Shown here piece by piece: positions 45,488 through 54,963 of a stretch of 64,000 bases of DNA. The position numbers and the translations under genes are program-made. Numbering within the stretch: the stretch's first letter is position 1; each line of letters opens with the position of its first letter. The notes below the pieces were generated by a model. It was not told where the DNA came from, searched no databases, and was given only the letters and a program-made list of their open reading frames with translations. The DNA is from Rhodoblastus sp963713695 (lineage in GTDB: Bacteria > Pseudomonadota > Alphaproteobacteria > Rhizobiales > Beijerinckiaceae). The stretch is taken from positions 1 through 64,000 of the forward strand of contig CAVQMU010000001.1 in the NCBI GenBank assembly GCA_963713695.1, given 5' to 3'.

Positions 45488-46766
45488 ATGGACACCGTTA
45501 TTGACACCAATGCAATCGTCGCGGCTCCGCCGCCCTACGGGCCCGTTCTCCGGAAATGCCTCAAAATTCTTGTGCACGATTACGCCGGGCATCCGTTTCA
45601 AGTCGGATTGAGCGAAGAGTTGGCCGCGCGGGGACACAATGTCATACACGCCTATTTCGCTCAGGACAGCGGCCCAAAGGGCGCGTTCGCCCCGACATCT
45701 TCGCGGCTGCGGTTTGTGCCTCTTGGAGGCGACATCCCGTACAGCAAGCGATCGTGGCTGCGCCGCCGGCAAGGTGACGTCGCATATGGACAGCGCGTAG
45801 CGAAATTCGTCCGCGGGGAAAAGCCCGATCTCGTACTGTCAGGCAATACGCCAACGGAGGCGCAGGAGCGGATCGTGCGCGCCTGTCGCGCGGCCGGCGC
45901 CCAATTCGTCTACTGGGTGCAGGATGTCTACAGCATCGCGGTCAGAGATCTCATGCGGAAAAAATTTGGCGCGATACCTGCGTTCCTTATCGGCGGCTAT
46001 TATGCAGCGCTCGACCGCCGGCATTTTCGCGGCGCCGACGGAATCGTTTTGATCGCCGATCGGTTTGCCGACGTGGCGATTGATAATGGCGCGCCAGCCG
46101 AAAGACTGACTATTATTGAAAACTGGGGTGATATCCGCAGTTTGCGGCCTGTCGCTAAGGACAACGCATGGGCGGGTCGAGCACCGCGTCGCCGACGCGT
46201 TTAATTTCGTCTATACAGGCACGCTCGCCCTCAAGCACAATCCGGCCATACTCGCGTGGATCGCATATGCCATGCGCGGCCGCGCTAATGTCGTCGTCGT
46301 CAGTGACGGCGTCGGCGTCGATGCGCTGCGCGAGTTCAAGCAGCGCGACTGTCTGGACAATTTGCTCATTCTGCCGCTGCAGCCTTATGACCGCCTCTCG
46401 GAGGTCATGGGCGCGGCGGACGTGCTCGTCGCGGTCATCGATGCCGATGCGGGGCGCTTCTCCGTTCCTTCGAAGGTGCAATCGTATCTCTGCGCACGCC
46501 GCCCGATCATTCTGTCGGCGCCCGTCGAAAATCACGCGGCCACCGTCGTCGCCCGGGAAGACGCCGGGATCGTAGTCGATCCCGGTGCGCCAAACGCCGC
46601 CGTTGCAGCGGCGGAGCGGCTTTATGCCGACCCGACGTTGCGTGCCCAACTGGCCGATAACGGCCGGCGCTATGCCGAGCGCGCTTACGATCTCCACGCA
46701 GTTGCCGACAAGTTCGAACGGGTTTTCGAGGCCGCCTGCGGCAGGCGCGCGGTCACAGGTCGCTGA
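45488..46766 (+). CDS. Glycosyltransferase family 4-like protein (frameshifted)
   Basis: The first frame, starting 15 bases after exoY, holds a GT4-like N-terminal domain (KILVHDYAGHPFQVGLSEELAA, VLSGNTPTEAQE, FVYWVQDVYSIAV, ERLTIIENWGD). At about 46169-46176 the frame is lost. The C-terminal domain continues in another frame as RVEHRVADAFNFVYTGTLAL, with the donor-binding part RFSVPSKVQSYLCARRPIIL. Together they form one enzyme of about 425 residues, resembling WcaI-like transferases. A one- or two-base error in gggcggg is the likely cause. It would add a sugar to the lipid-linked unit in the cytosol. Confidence 0.8.
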
Positions 46767-46780
46767 AAGGATACGCTGCG

Positions 46781-47884
46781 ATGCGGATCGCCTATTTCGC
46801 CCACGACCTTTCCGATCCATCGATCGCGCGGCGCGTGCGCATGCTCAGGTCCGGCGGCGCCGACATACGCCTGGCCGGATTCCGGCGCAGCCCCAAAACC
46901 GTTGAGACTGTCGCCGGCGTTGTCGCAACGGACTTCGGCCGTACCGACGAGGGGCGGCTGGGCAAGCGCGCATTGGACGTCGCCGCGCGCGCCGTGATGG
47001 CGGGACGGCTTAGGCATCTAGTAGCAGACGCCGATGCCCTCCTCTGCCGCAATCTCGAAATGGGCGCGATCGCCTGCGCCGCGCTTCGTTGGGCGAGATC
47101 GTCCACGCCTCTCAATTATGAATGCCTGGACATTCATCATTCCGTCCTCGGCGATCAGCTTTTCGCCAGAACTCTTCGCGTCATCGAACGCCGCGTCCTG
47201 AGAAGGGCGTCGCGGCTGATGCTGAGCTCGCCCGGCTTCGTCGACAATTACTTCGCCAAGCTCGGAGTTGCATTGCCCGAGATCCTGCTGGTCGAAAACA
47301 AGCGCTTCACCGCCGAGGCGCGGACCTGCACGCCGACACCGCCGCTGCCCTGGCGCATCTCATGGCTCGGATTGCTGCGCTGCCGCAAGAGCTTCGACCT
47401 CCTGCTGAAGGCTGCCGCCGCCCTTGGCGGCCGGATCGACATCGAATTGCGGGGCGCGCCGACCAGCGCCTTGCGCCAGTTGATCGACGCGCATTTGCCA
47501 CTTTCAAACATGCGCTTCCTCGGACCCTACGAACAAGCCGAATTAGGCGGCATCTACACGTCGAGCCATTTCGCCTGGGGCGTCGATTACTTCCAGGCCG
47601 GCGCCAATTCGGATTGGCTCCTGCCAAATCGGCTCTACGAGAGCAGTTTCTTCGGCCTTCCGATGATCGCGCTGGCCGGCACGCAGATCGCCCGCTGGCT
47701 TTCGGCCTGTCACATTGGCGTCACAATGCGCAACCCAGACGACGAACTCGTTCCGTTTTTTGAGCGCCTCGACTCTGAAGGCTACGACGCCATGCGTAAA
47801 TCCGTCTCGACGGTCCCCGACGCCGCCGTGGTCTTCAGCGAGCGCGACTGTCGAAGTCTGGTGAGTAGCCTTTGCGCTGCCTAA
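46781..47884 (+). CDS. Glycosyltransferase (GT4-like)
   Basis: The 367-residue protein has two Rossmann-like halves: MRIAYFAHDLSDPSIARRVRM at the N-terminus with LLCRNLEMGAIA, and a C-terminal domain with ISWLGLLRCRKSFDLLLKA, MRFLGPYEQAELGGIY and WLLPNRLYESSFFGLPMIAL, where the E-x7-E-like donor site is expected. It is separated by 14 bases from the previous gene and by 38 from the next, consistent with an operon. Sugar specificity is unknown. Confidence 0.78.
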   Translation: MRIAYFAHDLSDPSIARRVRMLRSGGADIRLAGFRRSPKTVETVAGVVATDFGRTDEGRLGKRALDVAARAVMAGRLRHLVADADALLCRNLEMGAIACAALRWARSSTPLNYECLDIHHSVLGDQLFARTLRVIERRVLRRASRLMLSSPGFVDNYFAKLGVALPEILLVENKRFTAEARTCTPTPPLPWRISWLGLLRCRKSFDLLLKAAAALGGRIDIELRGAPTSALRQLIDAHLPLSNMRFLGPYEQAELGGIYTSSHFAWGVDYFQAGANSDWLLPNRLYESSFFGLPMIALAGTQIARWLSACHIGVTMRNPDDELVPFFERLDSEGYDAMRKSVSTVPDAAVVFSERDCRSLVSSLCAA

Positions 47885-47922
47885 GTCGCCAGCGTTTCTA
47901 AACGGGAGCCCGGAGAAAACGA

Positions 47923-48897
47923 ATGAAAACAGTCTTGGTATGCGGCGCCGGCGGCTTCATAGGCCATCATCTCGTCAGGCGCCTGAAGCGGGAAGGTTTT
48001 TGGGTTCGCGGAGCGGATCTGAAAATGCCCGATTTTAGCGAATGCGAGGCGGATGATTTCGTCATCGGCGACCTGCGCGATCCCTATTTTACGCGTTCGA
48101 TAATCGATCGCCGATTTGACGAAGTCTATCAACTTGCAGCCGACATGGGCGGCGCCGGTTATATTTTTACCGGTGAGAATGACGCTAACGTCATGCACAA
48201 TTCGGCGTCCATCAACCTCAACGTGGTAGACGCGCTCGCCAAGCGCAACATCAAGCGTGTGTTCTATTCGTCATCTGCATGCATGTACCCGGCCCATAAC
48301 CAGGAGGATCCTGACAATCCCATATGCAACGAAAACTCGGCGTATCCTGCGGCGCCGGACAGCGAGTACGGCTGGGAAAAACTGTTCAGCGAGCGGCTTT
48401 ACATGGCGTACAGCCGGAACTACGGCATCGAGGCGCGGATAGCGCGCTACCATAATATTTTCGGCCCCGAAGGCACATGGCAGGGCGGGAAGGAAAAAGC
48501 GCCCGCCGCCATCTGCCGCAAGATTGCCTGCGCCGTCGATGGCGGCAGCATCGACGTCTGGGGCGACGGCGCCCAGACCCGGTCTTTCCTCTTCATCGAG
48601 GAATGCGTGGAAGGCACATTGCGTCTTGCGCGCTCTCAATTTCCCGGCCCCGTCAACATCGGGTCGGAAGAGATGGTCACAATCAATGATCTCGTCGACA
48701 CGGTCGCCCAGATTTCTGGCAAGCGCATTTCGAAGCGCAACATTCCCGGCCCAACCGGCGTACGGGGGCGCAATTCCGATAATAGACTGATCAGGGAGCG
48801 GCTCGGCTGGACGCCTTCGATGCCGCTCAAAAACGGCCTCGAAAAAACTTACGCATGGATCGAGCGCCAATTGCGTCGCAACCGAATGGCCGCCTGA
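47923..48897 (+). CDS. GDP-mannose 3,5-epimerase
   Basis: The 324-residue extended SDR matches GDP-mannose 3,5-epimerase closely. GAGGFIGHH is at 8-16, QLAADMGGAGYI at 70-81, SSACMYP carries the conserved Cys120, YGWEK has Tyr149 and Lys153, and GGKEKAPAAICRK has Lys192. The tail GPTGVRGRNSDNRLI is also typical. The enzyme converts GDP-D-mannose to GDP-L-galactose (and GDP-L-gulose), best known from plant ascorbate synthesis. In bacteria it would provide L-galactose for a surface polysaccharide. The substrate could come from ManC/ManB at the start of the window. It lies next to the UDP-xylose synthase. Confidence 0.88.
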   Translation: MKTVLVCGAGGFIGHHLVRRLKREGFWVRGADLKMPDFSECEADDFVIGDLRDPYFTRSIIDRRFDEVYQLAADMGGAGYIFTGENDANVMHNSASINLNVVDALAKRNIKRVFYSSSACMYPAHNQEDPDNPICNENSAYPAAPDSEYGWEKLFSERLYMAYSRNYGIEARIARYHNIFGPEGTWQGGKEKAPAAICRKIACAVDGGSIDVWGDGAQTRSFLFIEECVEGTLRLARSQFPGPVNIGSEEMVTINDLVDTVAQISGKRISKRNIPGPTGVRGRNSDNRLIRERLGWTPSMPLKNGLEKTYAWIERQLRRNRMAA

Positions 48898-48942
48898 GCC
48901 CGGGCATTTTCGGATCCTTCGGCTAAAAATTAGGAGTGAAAA

Positions 48943-49896
48943 ATGACGAAGCGCATCATGGTTACCGGCGGCGCCGGGTTTCTCGGATCGCATCTCTGCG
49001 CCTCGCTCGTCGCTGATGGGCACGAAGTCCTCTGCGTCGACAATTTTTTTACCGGGCGACGGCGTAATGTCTCGCATCTGCTCGACCATTGGAATTTCGA
49101 GGTGATGCGCCACGACATTACCTTTCCGCTCTATGTCGAAGTGGATGGAATCTTCAACCTGGCCTGCCCGGCGTCGCCCGTCCACTATCAGACCGATCCG
49201 GTTCAGACGACCAAGACCAGCGTCAGCGGCGCGATCAACATGCTCGGCCTCGCCAAGCGCGTGCGCGCGAAGATCTTGCAGGCCTCGACGTCCGAAATCT
49301 ACGGCGATCCTTTTGTCCATCCGCAGCCTGAAACTTACTGGGGCAATGTCAACACGATGGGGCCGCGCGCCTGCTACGACGAGGGAAAACGCTGCGCCGA
49401 GACGCTGTTCAGCGATTACCATCGCCAGCACAAGGTCAAGATCAAGGTCGCGCGCATCTTCAACACTTACGGTCCGCACATGCATCCGGATGACGGGCGC
49501 GTCGTATCGAATTTCATCGTGCAAGCTCTCAAGAACCAGCCGATCACGATTTACGGCAGCGGCGCGCAGACGCGATCCTTCTGCTACGTCAACGACCTCG
49601 TCCTCGGCATTCGCAAGCTGATGGACTCGGACGACAGCGTCACCGGACCGGTCAATCTCGGCAACCCCGCGGAATTCACGATGCTCGAACTCGCTGATCT
49701 CGTGAAGCACATTACCGGCGCCCGATCGCCGATCGTCCACAGGGCGCTGCCAATCGACGATCCGAAACAGCGGCGCCCCGACATCGGGCTCGCCGAATCC
49801 AAGCTCGAATGGCGCCCGAGCGTAGATCTGGAATCCGGCCTGACAAAGACGGTGTCTTACTTCGAAGACTTGCTCAGCGAACGGATCGCCGCGTGA
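48943..49896 (+). CDS. uxs: UDP-glucuronate decarboxylase (UDP-xylose synthase)
   Basis: The 317-residue SDR has TGGAGFLGSH at 8-17, the catalytic Tyr145 and Lys149 (YDEGK), and the UXS signatures LACPASPVHYQTDPVQT and STSEIYGDP. ARIFNTYGPHMHPDDGRVVSNF and GAQTRSFCYVNDLV follow. It decarboxylates UDP-glucuronate to UDP-xylose with bound NAD. Ugd in the same cluster makes its substrate. A ribosome-binding site (taggag) precedes the ATG. Its stop overlaps the GTG start of the next gene, so they are translationally coupled. Confidence 0.93.
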   Translation: MTKRIMVTGGAGFLGSHLCASLVADGHEVLCVDNFFTGRRRNVSHLLDHWNFEVMRHDITFPLYVEVDGIFNLACPASPVHYQTDPVQTTKTSVSGAINMLGLAKRVRAKILQASTSEIYGDPFVHPQPETYWGNVNTMGPRACYDEGKRCAETLFSDYHRQHKVKIKVARIFNTYGPHMHPDDGRVVSNFIVQALKNQPITIYGSGAQTRSFCYVNDLVLGIRKLMDSDDSVTGPVNLGNPAEFTMLELADLVKHITGARSPIVHRALPIDDPKQRRPDIGLAESKLEWRPSVDLESGLTKTVSYFEDLLSERIAA

Positions 49897-51191
49897 GCCT
49901 GGTCGAGGTCCACGCGAGTTCCCGGACGTGGACGCTTCCGATCGGTGACGAGACGTCCGGGAAGGCAGGCGCGCGAACGGTCGTCAAGGCGTTCTGGCTC
50001 CTGTCTTTCTCGTCCATATTCCTGCAGAAATTCGGGGTGACCTTAGCGTCCAGTTCGATCGGACTCGATGCGTTCATTCTTTGGGGTGTATTGGCCTGGC
50101 TGTTCCTGCGTGGCGCGGTCGGCGTCAACGCTACCCGCTTCGCGCTGTTTGCAGTCATGACGTTGCTGGCGGTCGTGGCGACAGTTGTGACGGGCGCCTC
50201 GGACGCTTCTGTCCCGTCGCTGCTTCTGTTTCTTTCTCTCTATGCGACGCTGACCTTGCAGGCGAACCTGCCGGCGACGGCGGTCCTAGCCTGTCTCCGG
50301 CAGTTCCAGACGATGATGGGGCTCATCGCGATCATCGTCATCGCGCAGCAGGCCATTCAGTTCACGGTCGGCGCTGCTTGGTGGCCGAACCTCGACACGC
50401 TGTTGCCGCATCAGATCCTGCTGCAAGGCTTTGCCTACATCCGGCCCTATGAGTGGAAATCGCCCTATCTGACCCCGAACGGCGTGTTCTTTCTTGAGCC
50501 TTCAGCTGTGTCCCTTTTCCTTGCGATGGCCACGGCCGTCGAAATCCGCTTCTTCCAGTCGAAAGCGCGTCTCATTCTTCTTGGCTCGAGCCTCCTCGCC
50601 TGCATGGCGGGCACGGGATTGGCGGCTCTGGTCGCCTGCGCGCCGTTCCTTGCGTCAAGGCTGCGGACGCGCGCGCTCGCCTCTGTCTGCATCCTCGCCA
50701 TTCCCGCGCTCGCCTACGGCTTTTCGCAAGGCTATCTCGATCATATCCTCGACAGGTCGTCGGAATTTTTCGACAGCAAGAAAAGCGCCTATGCGCGGAT
50801 TTCGAAGCCGCTGGAGGAAACGATCAGCTTCGCGGGAATGGATAGCCGCCTCATGTACGGTGACGGGCCGGGCGCCTCGGCCAAGGGCAACGACGAGGTG
50901 CAATGGCCAGCCAACAAGCTCGGGCGCGAATATGGTCTTCTGACCGCAGCCGCCTTTCACGTCTTCGTTGGTTACGCTGCGCTGGCAAATCCGATCAGCG
51001 CCGCCCTGTCGCTCTGCATCTTGATTCCGCATTTCTTCTTCGGCGGCGGTTTCGTGCAGCACACCAATATAATGCTTCTCGTGATGTTCTGCACACTCTT
51101 GCATGAGACGAACGGAGACACATTGGCAAATCCTCACGAGCGGCGAAAACCCAATGCTTCAACTGCGAGATCGAACAATGCTTCACAATGA
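49893..51191 (+). CDS. Wzy-like polysaccharide polymerase / O-antigen ligase-like membrane protein
   Basis: The start is GTG at 49893, overlapping the preceding stop as GTGA. The 432-residue protein has about ten hydrophobic segments from residue 30 on, a large external loop around residues 150-195 (WWPNLDTLLPHQILLQGFAY, PYLTPNGVFFLEPSAVS), and another at about 285-345. Overall topology and position between sugar enzymes and a flippase fit a Wzy-type polymerase that joins repeat units in the periplasm. Sequence similarity in this class is low, so the call rests on topology and context. Confidence 0.65.
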   Translation: MSLVEVHASSRTWTLPIGDETSGKAGARTVVKAFWLLSFSSIFLQKFGVTLASSSIGLDAFILWGVLAWLFLRGAVGVNATRFALFAVMTLLAVVATVVTGASDASVPSLLLFLSLYATLTLQANLPATAVLACLRQFQTMMGLIAIIVIAQQAIQFTVGAAWWPNLDTLLPHQILLQGFAYIRPYEWKSPYLTPNGVFFLEPSAVSLFLAMATAVEIRFFQSKARLILLGSSLLACMAGTGLAALVACAPFLASRLRTRALASVCILAIPALAYGFSQGYLDHILDRSSEFFDSKKSAYARISKPLEETISFAGMDSRLMYGDGPGASAKGNDEVQWPANKLGREYGLLTAAAFHVFVGYAALANPISAALSLCILIPHFFFGGGFVQHTNIMLLVMFCTLLHETNGDTLANPHERRKPNASTARSNNASQ

Positions 51192-51507
51192 AATGGTGTC
51201 AGCGTTAGCGCCGAAGCGGGCCATTCCCAAATGGCTCCACATGTCGGGTCTGGAAATATTCCGATCTCCGAGCTTAGCGCATTTCCTGGTTTCTAGGGAT
51301 GTGGACCTCGTCTTCGACGAAGGCGCAAACATCGGGCAATTTGCGCTCGGGTTGAGAGATTGCGGCTACCGAGGCAAAATTCTCTCGTTCGAGCCCGTCA
51401 AAAGCGCCTTCTGTGTCTGCCAGGATAAAGCGAAGTCAGACAGGACTGCGATTTTGAAAGACGGAGTTTCCATTGCGGAATTCGATTGCGTGTTCCGCAA
51501 GATCTAA
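51178..51507 (+). pseudogene. FkbM-family methyltransferase, N-terminal remnant
   Basis: About 110 residues from the ATG at 51178 show the first SAM-binding part of an FkbM methyltransferase: VDLVFDEGANIGQFALGLRD and YRGKILSFEPVKSAF. The catalytic core that should follow is missing. After KSDR the frame runs into unrelated residues and stops at 51507, and the next gene begins almost at once. The loss is a deletion of at least 120 codons rather than a single-base shift. It overlaps the end of the polymerase gene by 14 bases. Once it probably O-methylated a sugar of the polymer. Confidence 0.7.
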
Positions 51508-51551
51508 GGTTGCGCCGCTTTGTATCGCGCTCGCCGCTACGGAGGCCAAAG

Positions 51552-52046
51552 GTGATTTCAATCCTAGCCAACTCTTTGCTCGCGATAGCGCCTACGACCC
51601 GCGCCTTCCGCCTCAAGGCGATTCTGCTTCGCCTGATGCGCTTCAGAATTGGCCCGGCGACGCGGATCTGCGGCTCCAGCAAGTTCAACGGCACCGGACG
51701 CGTCGAGATCGGTGCGTCCTGCTGGATCGGGATGAGGGTTTGCTTCTATTCAACTCAGGACGCCGCGATTTACATTGGCGATGGCTGCGACATCGCGCCC
51801 AACGTGGTCTTTCATACGGGCACACACCATATCGGTCCGCCGACGCGACGGGCCGGGCCGCAGAAAAGCGCGGACATCGTCGTCGGCGCAGGATGCTGGA
51901 TTGGCGTTGGGTCCACGATTTTGGCCGGAGCGAACATTGGCTCCGGCTGCGTCGTCGCAGCGGGCTCCGTCGTCCAGCGCGGCGCCTATCTTGAGAACAC
52001 GCTGTTGGCGGGAAATCCTGCCCGTCCCGCTGCCAAGCTCAACTGA
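51552..52046 (+). CDS. Hexapeptide-repeat acyltransferase
   Basis: The GTG at 51552, with a ggagg site about 8 bases upstream, gives 164 residues. Left-handed beta-helix repeats run through the protein (RVEIGASCWIGMRV, IYIGDGCDIAPNVVFHTGTHHIG with the catalytic His, IVVGAGCWIGVGSTILAGANIGSGCVVAAGS). The tail LLAGNPARPAAKL is the usual end of this family. It probably O-acetylates a sugar in the repeat unit, acting before export. It differs from the WcaF-like enzyme at 40183, so two acylation steps are possible. Confidence 0.85.
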   Translation: MISILANSLLAIAPTTRAFRLKAILLRLMRFRIGPATRICGSSKFNGTGRVEIGASCWIGMRVCFYSTQDAAIYIGDGCDIAPNVVFHTGTHHIGPPTRRAGPQKSADIVVGAGCWIGVGSTILAGANIGSGCVVAAGSVVQRGAYLENTLLAGNPARPAAKLN

Positions 52047-52068
52047 TGTCGTGGGAGCGTCCGGTTCG

Positions 52069-53505
52069 ATGAGGCAATTTTCCGGTTTCATGTTGATGAA
52101 TTTTGGCGTTCAGCTCTGCCTCGTTGCCAATCAATTACTATTGTTGCCGGTGCAGTTGCGGATCTGGGCGCGCCCGGCGACCGCTGACTGGCTGCTTTTG
52201 ATCGCCATTTCCAATATCGTGGGCATATCCGATCTAGGCTTACGGGGGGCTGGCCATTTGATGCTGCGCCAGGGGGGCGATGCGGCCGACAGGTCGAAAC
52301 TGGCGGAGTTTGCAACGATATGGGCAGCGGTGCGCCTGTTTGTCATCATGGTGACCGCCCTGACGATCGCCTCGCTCTATGCTTTCGAGGGGGCAGCCAG
52401 GAAGCCATTAGCCATCTGGCAAGGCGTCATGATCCTGGCGGCGGCGTTCGACGCGATCTACGTCGTGCGCGGCGGCTGGCTCGATACGCTCGGACAATGT
52501 ACGAAGGTCGAAAGATTGTTCTTTTTCATAGTGTTGAGCCGCGTGTTCCTGTGTTTCGCGGCCTTGGCGCTGTTTGGAGCCGCCCCCTTGGCGATCAGCC
52601 TCATTAACCTGGCGACGGGCGCCGCCGGACTGGCGGCGCAGTTGCGCTGGATTGGATCGCCGCGCGCTCTCGATCTTACGGCCGGCGGCTTCGCCGACAT
52701 CGACCGACGCATTTTCGGCATGCTAAAATTCTCTGTTGCGGAGCCAGTCTCATCATGGAGCCGGCTCAGCCTCCCGGTCATCGTGCTCTCGACTTTCGCG
52801 CCGCCGAAATTTCTCGCCACCTTTGTCGCGTTTCGCGCCGTGTTCAGCGCCTCCCGGCAAGTCGCTTCGCAAGTGGCCCGCTACGCGTCGGTTTCCTACG
52901 TAAACTATTTAGGGGCAGACATGCGATACGCCGTGACGCTGATCAATCGTTCGATCTTGATCTGCGCCAGTTGCAGCCTCGGCGTTGCGATCTTCATGAT
53001 TACGGACGGTGGCGTGTTGATTCGCCATCTTCTAAAGGATGTAGATAGTCAGTTTCTCGCGCCGATCGCCTTTTCGTTTGCGTTCGCGGCAGGAGCACAT
53101 GCTTCGCTGATCACAGCCTCCACGCGTACGCGCGCAGGTGAATTTTCGGCAGTGGCGATGCGCTACTACTGCTATATTGGGATAAGCTTTGCCTTTGCAG
53201 CAGTGGCGGTGGTCGCGAAACGCGAAGACTTATACCTGTTATTTGTTGCAATTCAGGAAATGGCGCTCGCTATCTTCTTTCTTGGATCGGAAGCCGAAAC
53301 GATGCGCACAAGCGCAATGTGTGTTGGCTTATTTGCCGGCGCTCTCGGCGCCAACGCAGCCATACAGAGAATTTTTTATCCGGCGCCCCTCGCGTCGTCC
53401 GAACTCGTGCAGATTTTTAGGGCCCTCGTGTTGGCGAGTATTTTCACGGCTCTCTTCGTTTCAATCATACTGGCATCGAATCGACGGGCATTTTTCCGTC
53501 ATTAA
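52069..53505 (+). CDS. Wzx-like polysaccharide flippase
   Basis: The 478-residue protein from the ATG at 52069 has about twelve membrane segments spread evenly (for example FGVQLCLVANQLLLLPVQL, LFVIMVTALTIASLYAF, LAPIAFSFAFAAGAHASLI). It has the MATE/MOP-like layout of polysaccharide transporters. It would flip the lipid-linked repeat unit across the inner membrane. A GTG at 52051 is an alternative start. It ends the cluster; the usual outer-membrane exporter (Wza) and Wzc kinase are not in this window. Confidence 0.78.
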   Translation: MRQFSGFMLMNFGVQLCLVANQLLLLPVQLRIWARPATADWLLLIAISNIVGISDLGLRGAGHLMLRQGGDAADRSKLAEFATIWAAVRLFVIMVTALTIASLYAFEGAARKPLAIWQGVMILAAAFDAIYVVRGGWLDTLGQCTKVERLFFFIVLSRVFLCFAALALFGAAPLAISLINLATGAAGLAAQLRWIGSPRALDLTAGGFADIDRRIFGMLKFSVAEPVSSWSRLSLPVIVLSTFAPPKFLATFVAFRAVFSASRQVASQVARYASVSYVNYLGADMRYAVTLINRSILICASCSLGVAIFMITDGGVLIRHLLKDVDSQFLAPIAFSFAFAAGAHASLITASTRTRAGEFSAVAMRYYCYIGISFAFAAVAVVAKREDLYLLFVAIQEMALAIFFLGSEAETMRTSAMCVGLFAGALGANAAIQRIFYPAPLASSELVQIFRALVLASIFTALFVSIILASNRRAFFRH

Positions 53506-53643
53506 CGCCCAGCCGTCCGTCAAGCGCGACGGATCGAAGCTTTTGAAGACGACTGCATTACAGTGAGCTACTCCCCGAAAATAGGACGCTGACGGAAGCA
53601 ACGATCTGATGTCTGCTGGTCTCCAAGAACGGGGAGATCAGAC

Positions 53644-53936
53644 ATGTCGAAGCGCAGGAACCATGACGCCGCATTCAAGGCGCGCGTCGCGCTGGAGGCC
53701 TTGAAGGGCGAGAAGACCGCAGCCGAGCTGGCGACAGCTTATGGCGTGCATCCGACCATGATCCACCAATGGAAAAAGGCGCTGCTCGAAGGAGCGCAGG
53801 ATATTTTCGAACGCGGCGGCAACAAGACGCCCGAGATTGATGAAGGGGCCGTCCGGGACTTGCACGCCAAGATCGGAGAGCTGGCCGTCGCCAATGATTT
53901 TTGTCCAAAAAGCTCAAGCCCTGGACCGGGAAGTGA
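53644..53936 (+). pseudogene. IS3-family transposase OrfA (frameshifted near its end)
   Basis: The helix-turn-helix protein reads MSKRRNHDAAFKARVALEAL, TAAELATAYGVHPTMIHQWK and KIGELAVANDF. Adding one T in the run at 53898-53902 gives the normal end (LSKKLKPWTGK) and a stop at 53934-53936, just before OrfB. It binds the IS ends. Confidence 0.82.
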
Positions 53937-53944
53937 GGCGCGCC

Positions 53945-54652
53945 ATGATCGAGCCAGACCATCCGGCGCTGACGATCGGCATGCAGTACCGTCTGCTGTC
54001 GATCTCGCGGCCATCGTTCTATTACGAACCGCAGGGCGAGACCGAGACGAACCTCAAGCTGATGCTACGGATCGATAAACAGTTTTTGGAGACGCCGTTT
54101 TATGGCGTCCAGCAGATGACCTGGCATTTGCGGAACGAAGGCTTTCCGGTGAACGTTAAGCGCATCCGTCGACTGATGCGCTTGATGGGCCTGATGCCGA
54201 TCTATCTGAAACCCAACACCGCAAGCCGGCGAAGGGGCACAAGACCTACCCCTATTTGCTGCGAGGACTTCGGATCGAGCGGCCCAATCAGGTCTGGTGC
54301 GTCGACATCACCTATCTGCCGATGAAGCGCGGCTCCCTGTATCTGGTCGCCATTATGGACTGGCGCACCCGTAAAGTTCTGGCTTGGCGAATATCCAACA
54401 CCTTCGAGGCGGAGTCTGCGTCGAGGCGTTGAACGAGGCCATCCATCGCTTTGGGGCGCCGGAGATCATGAATAGCGACCAGGGCAGCCAGTTCACGTCT
54501 TTTGCCTGGACCGACCGCCTGAAGCAGGCCGGCGTCGCTGGATCACTTTCTATAATCGCCAGCGTCCACACGCAGCTCATGGCGGGCGACCGCCTGCCGT
54601 GGTCTATTGGAATGCCATTCAACCCGACCAGCAGGCGAAGAAAGTAGCTTAA
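53945..54652 (+). pseudogene. IS3-family transposase OrfB (frameshifts and internal deletion)
   Basis: From MIEPDHPALTIGMQYRLLSI the DDE transposase continues to LMPIYLKPNTA. A missing A near 54227 and a missing T near 54417 shift the frame; the pieces read VWCVDITYLPMKRGSLYLVA and CVEALNEAIHRFGAPEI with NSDQGSQFTS. After LKQAGV at about 54535 roughly 45 codons, including the last catalytic acidic residue, are absent. The reading resumes at RWITFYNRQRPHAAHGG and ends at 54652. The deletion makes it non-functional whatever the status of the shifts. Confidence 0.82.
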
Positions 54653-54688
54653 ATCACCCCGGAAATTGTCCAATCAATGGGGAGTAGC

Positions 54689-54802
54689 TCACCAGCCCGC
54701 GCCATCGGGCGAGACCCATAGTTGCAGGCCTCCGCCGTCCGACAGCTTGATAAGTTTCGGGCCGGGTTTGGCGTTGCGGATTTCCATTTCCGTCGGGGCC
54801 AT
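54689..54802 (-). pseudogene. P4-type tyrosine integrase, N-terminal remnant cut by IS3
   Basis: The reading from the ATG at 54802 (MAPTEMEIRNAKPGPKLIKL, then SDGGGLQLWVSPDGA) is the arm-binding (DUF4102-type) start of a phage-P4-like integrase. It ends inside the IS terminal repeat, which supplies the stop codon. It points away from tRNA-Leu(CAA), whose 3' end is 162 bases upstream, the usual place of such integrases. It marks a former island whose body may lie to the left. Confidence 0.78.
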
Positions 54803-54963
54803 GTTGGTATCTCGAATGCTGGTATTGAGCGGATACCAACGATTGTACCAACATTTGCAGCGGATCCCAGCGCCCCAGCGGACGCCCTTGGACGGGAATC
54901 CTAAGCTTTTCTTTGGTTTTTCAGGGTGTTTCGGACGGTTTTGGACTGTCTTGGACGGGTATT

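Larger units (their letters stand above)
53564..54691 (+). mobile_element. Decayed IS3-family insertion sequence
   Basis: Terminal inverted repeats share 13 identical bases (tgagctactcccc at 53564-53576 and its complement at 54679-54691), with partial matches further in. The element is about 1.13 kb, shorter than usual for IS3 family members, because the transposase has lost an internal stretch near 54525. No target duplication is visible. Its right end interrupts an integrase gene next to tRNA-Leu. Confidence 0.85.

Noticed and set aside
51775..52068. Upstream extension of the flippase frame
   Set aside because: It overlaps the acyltransferase in another frame and lacks membrane character; the start at 52069 is better.
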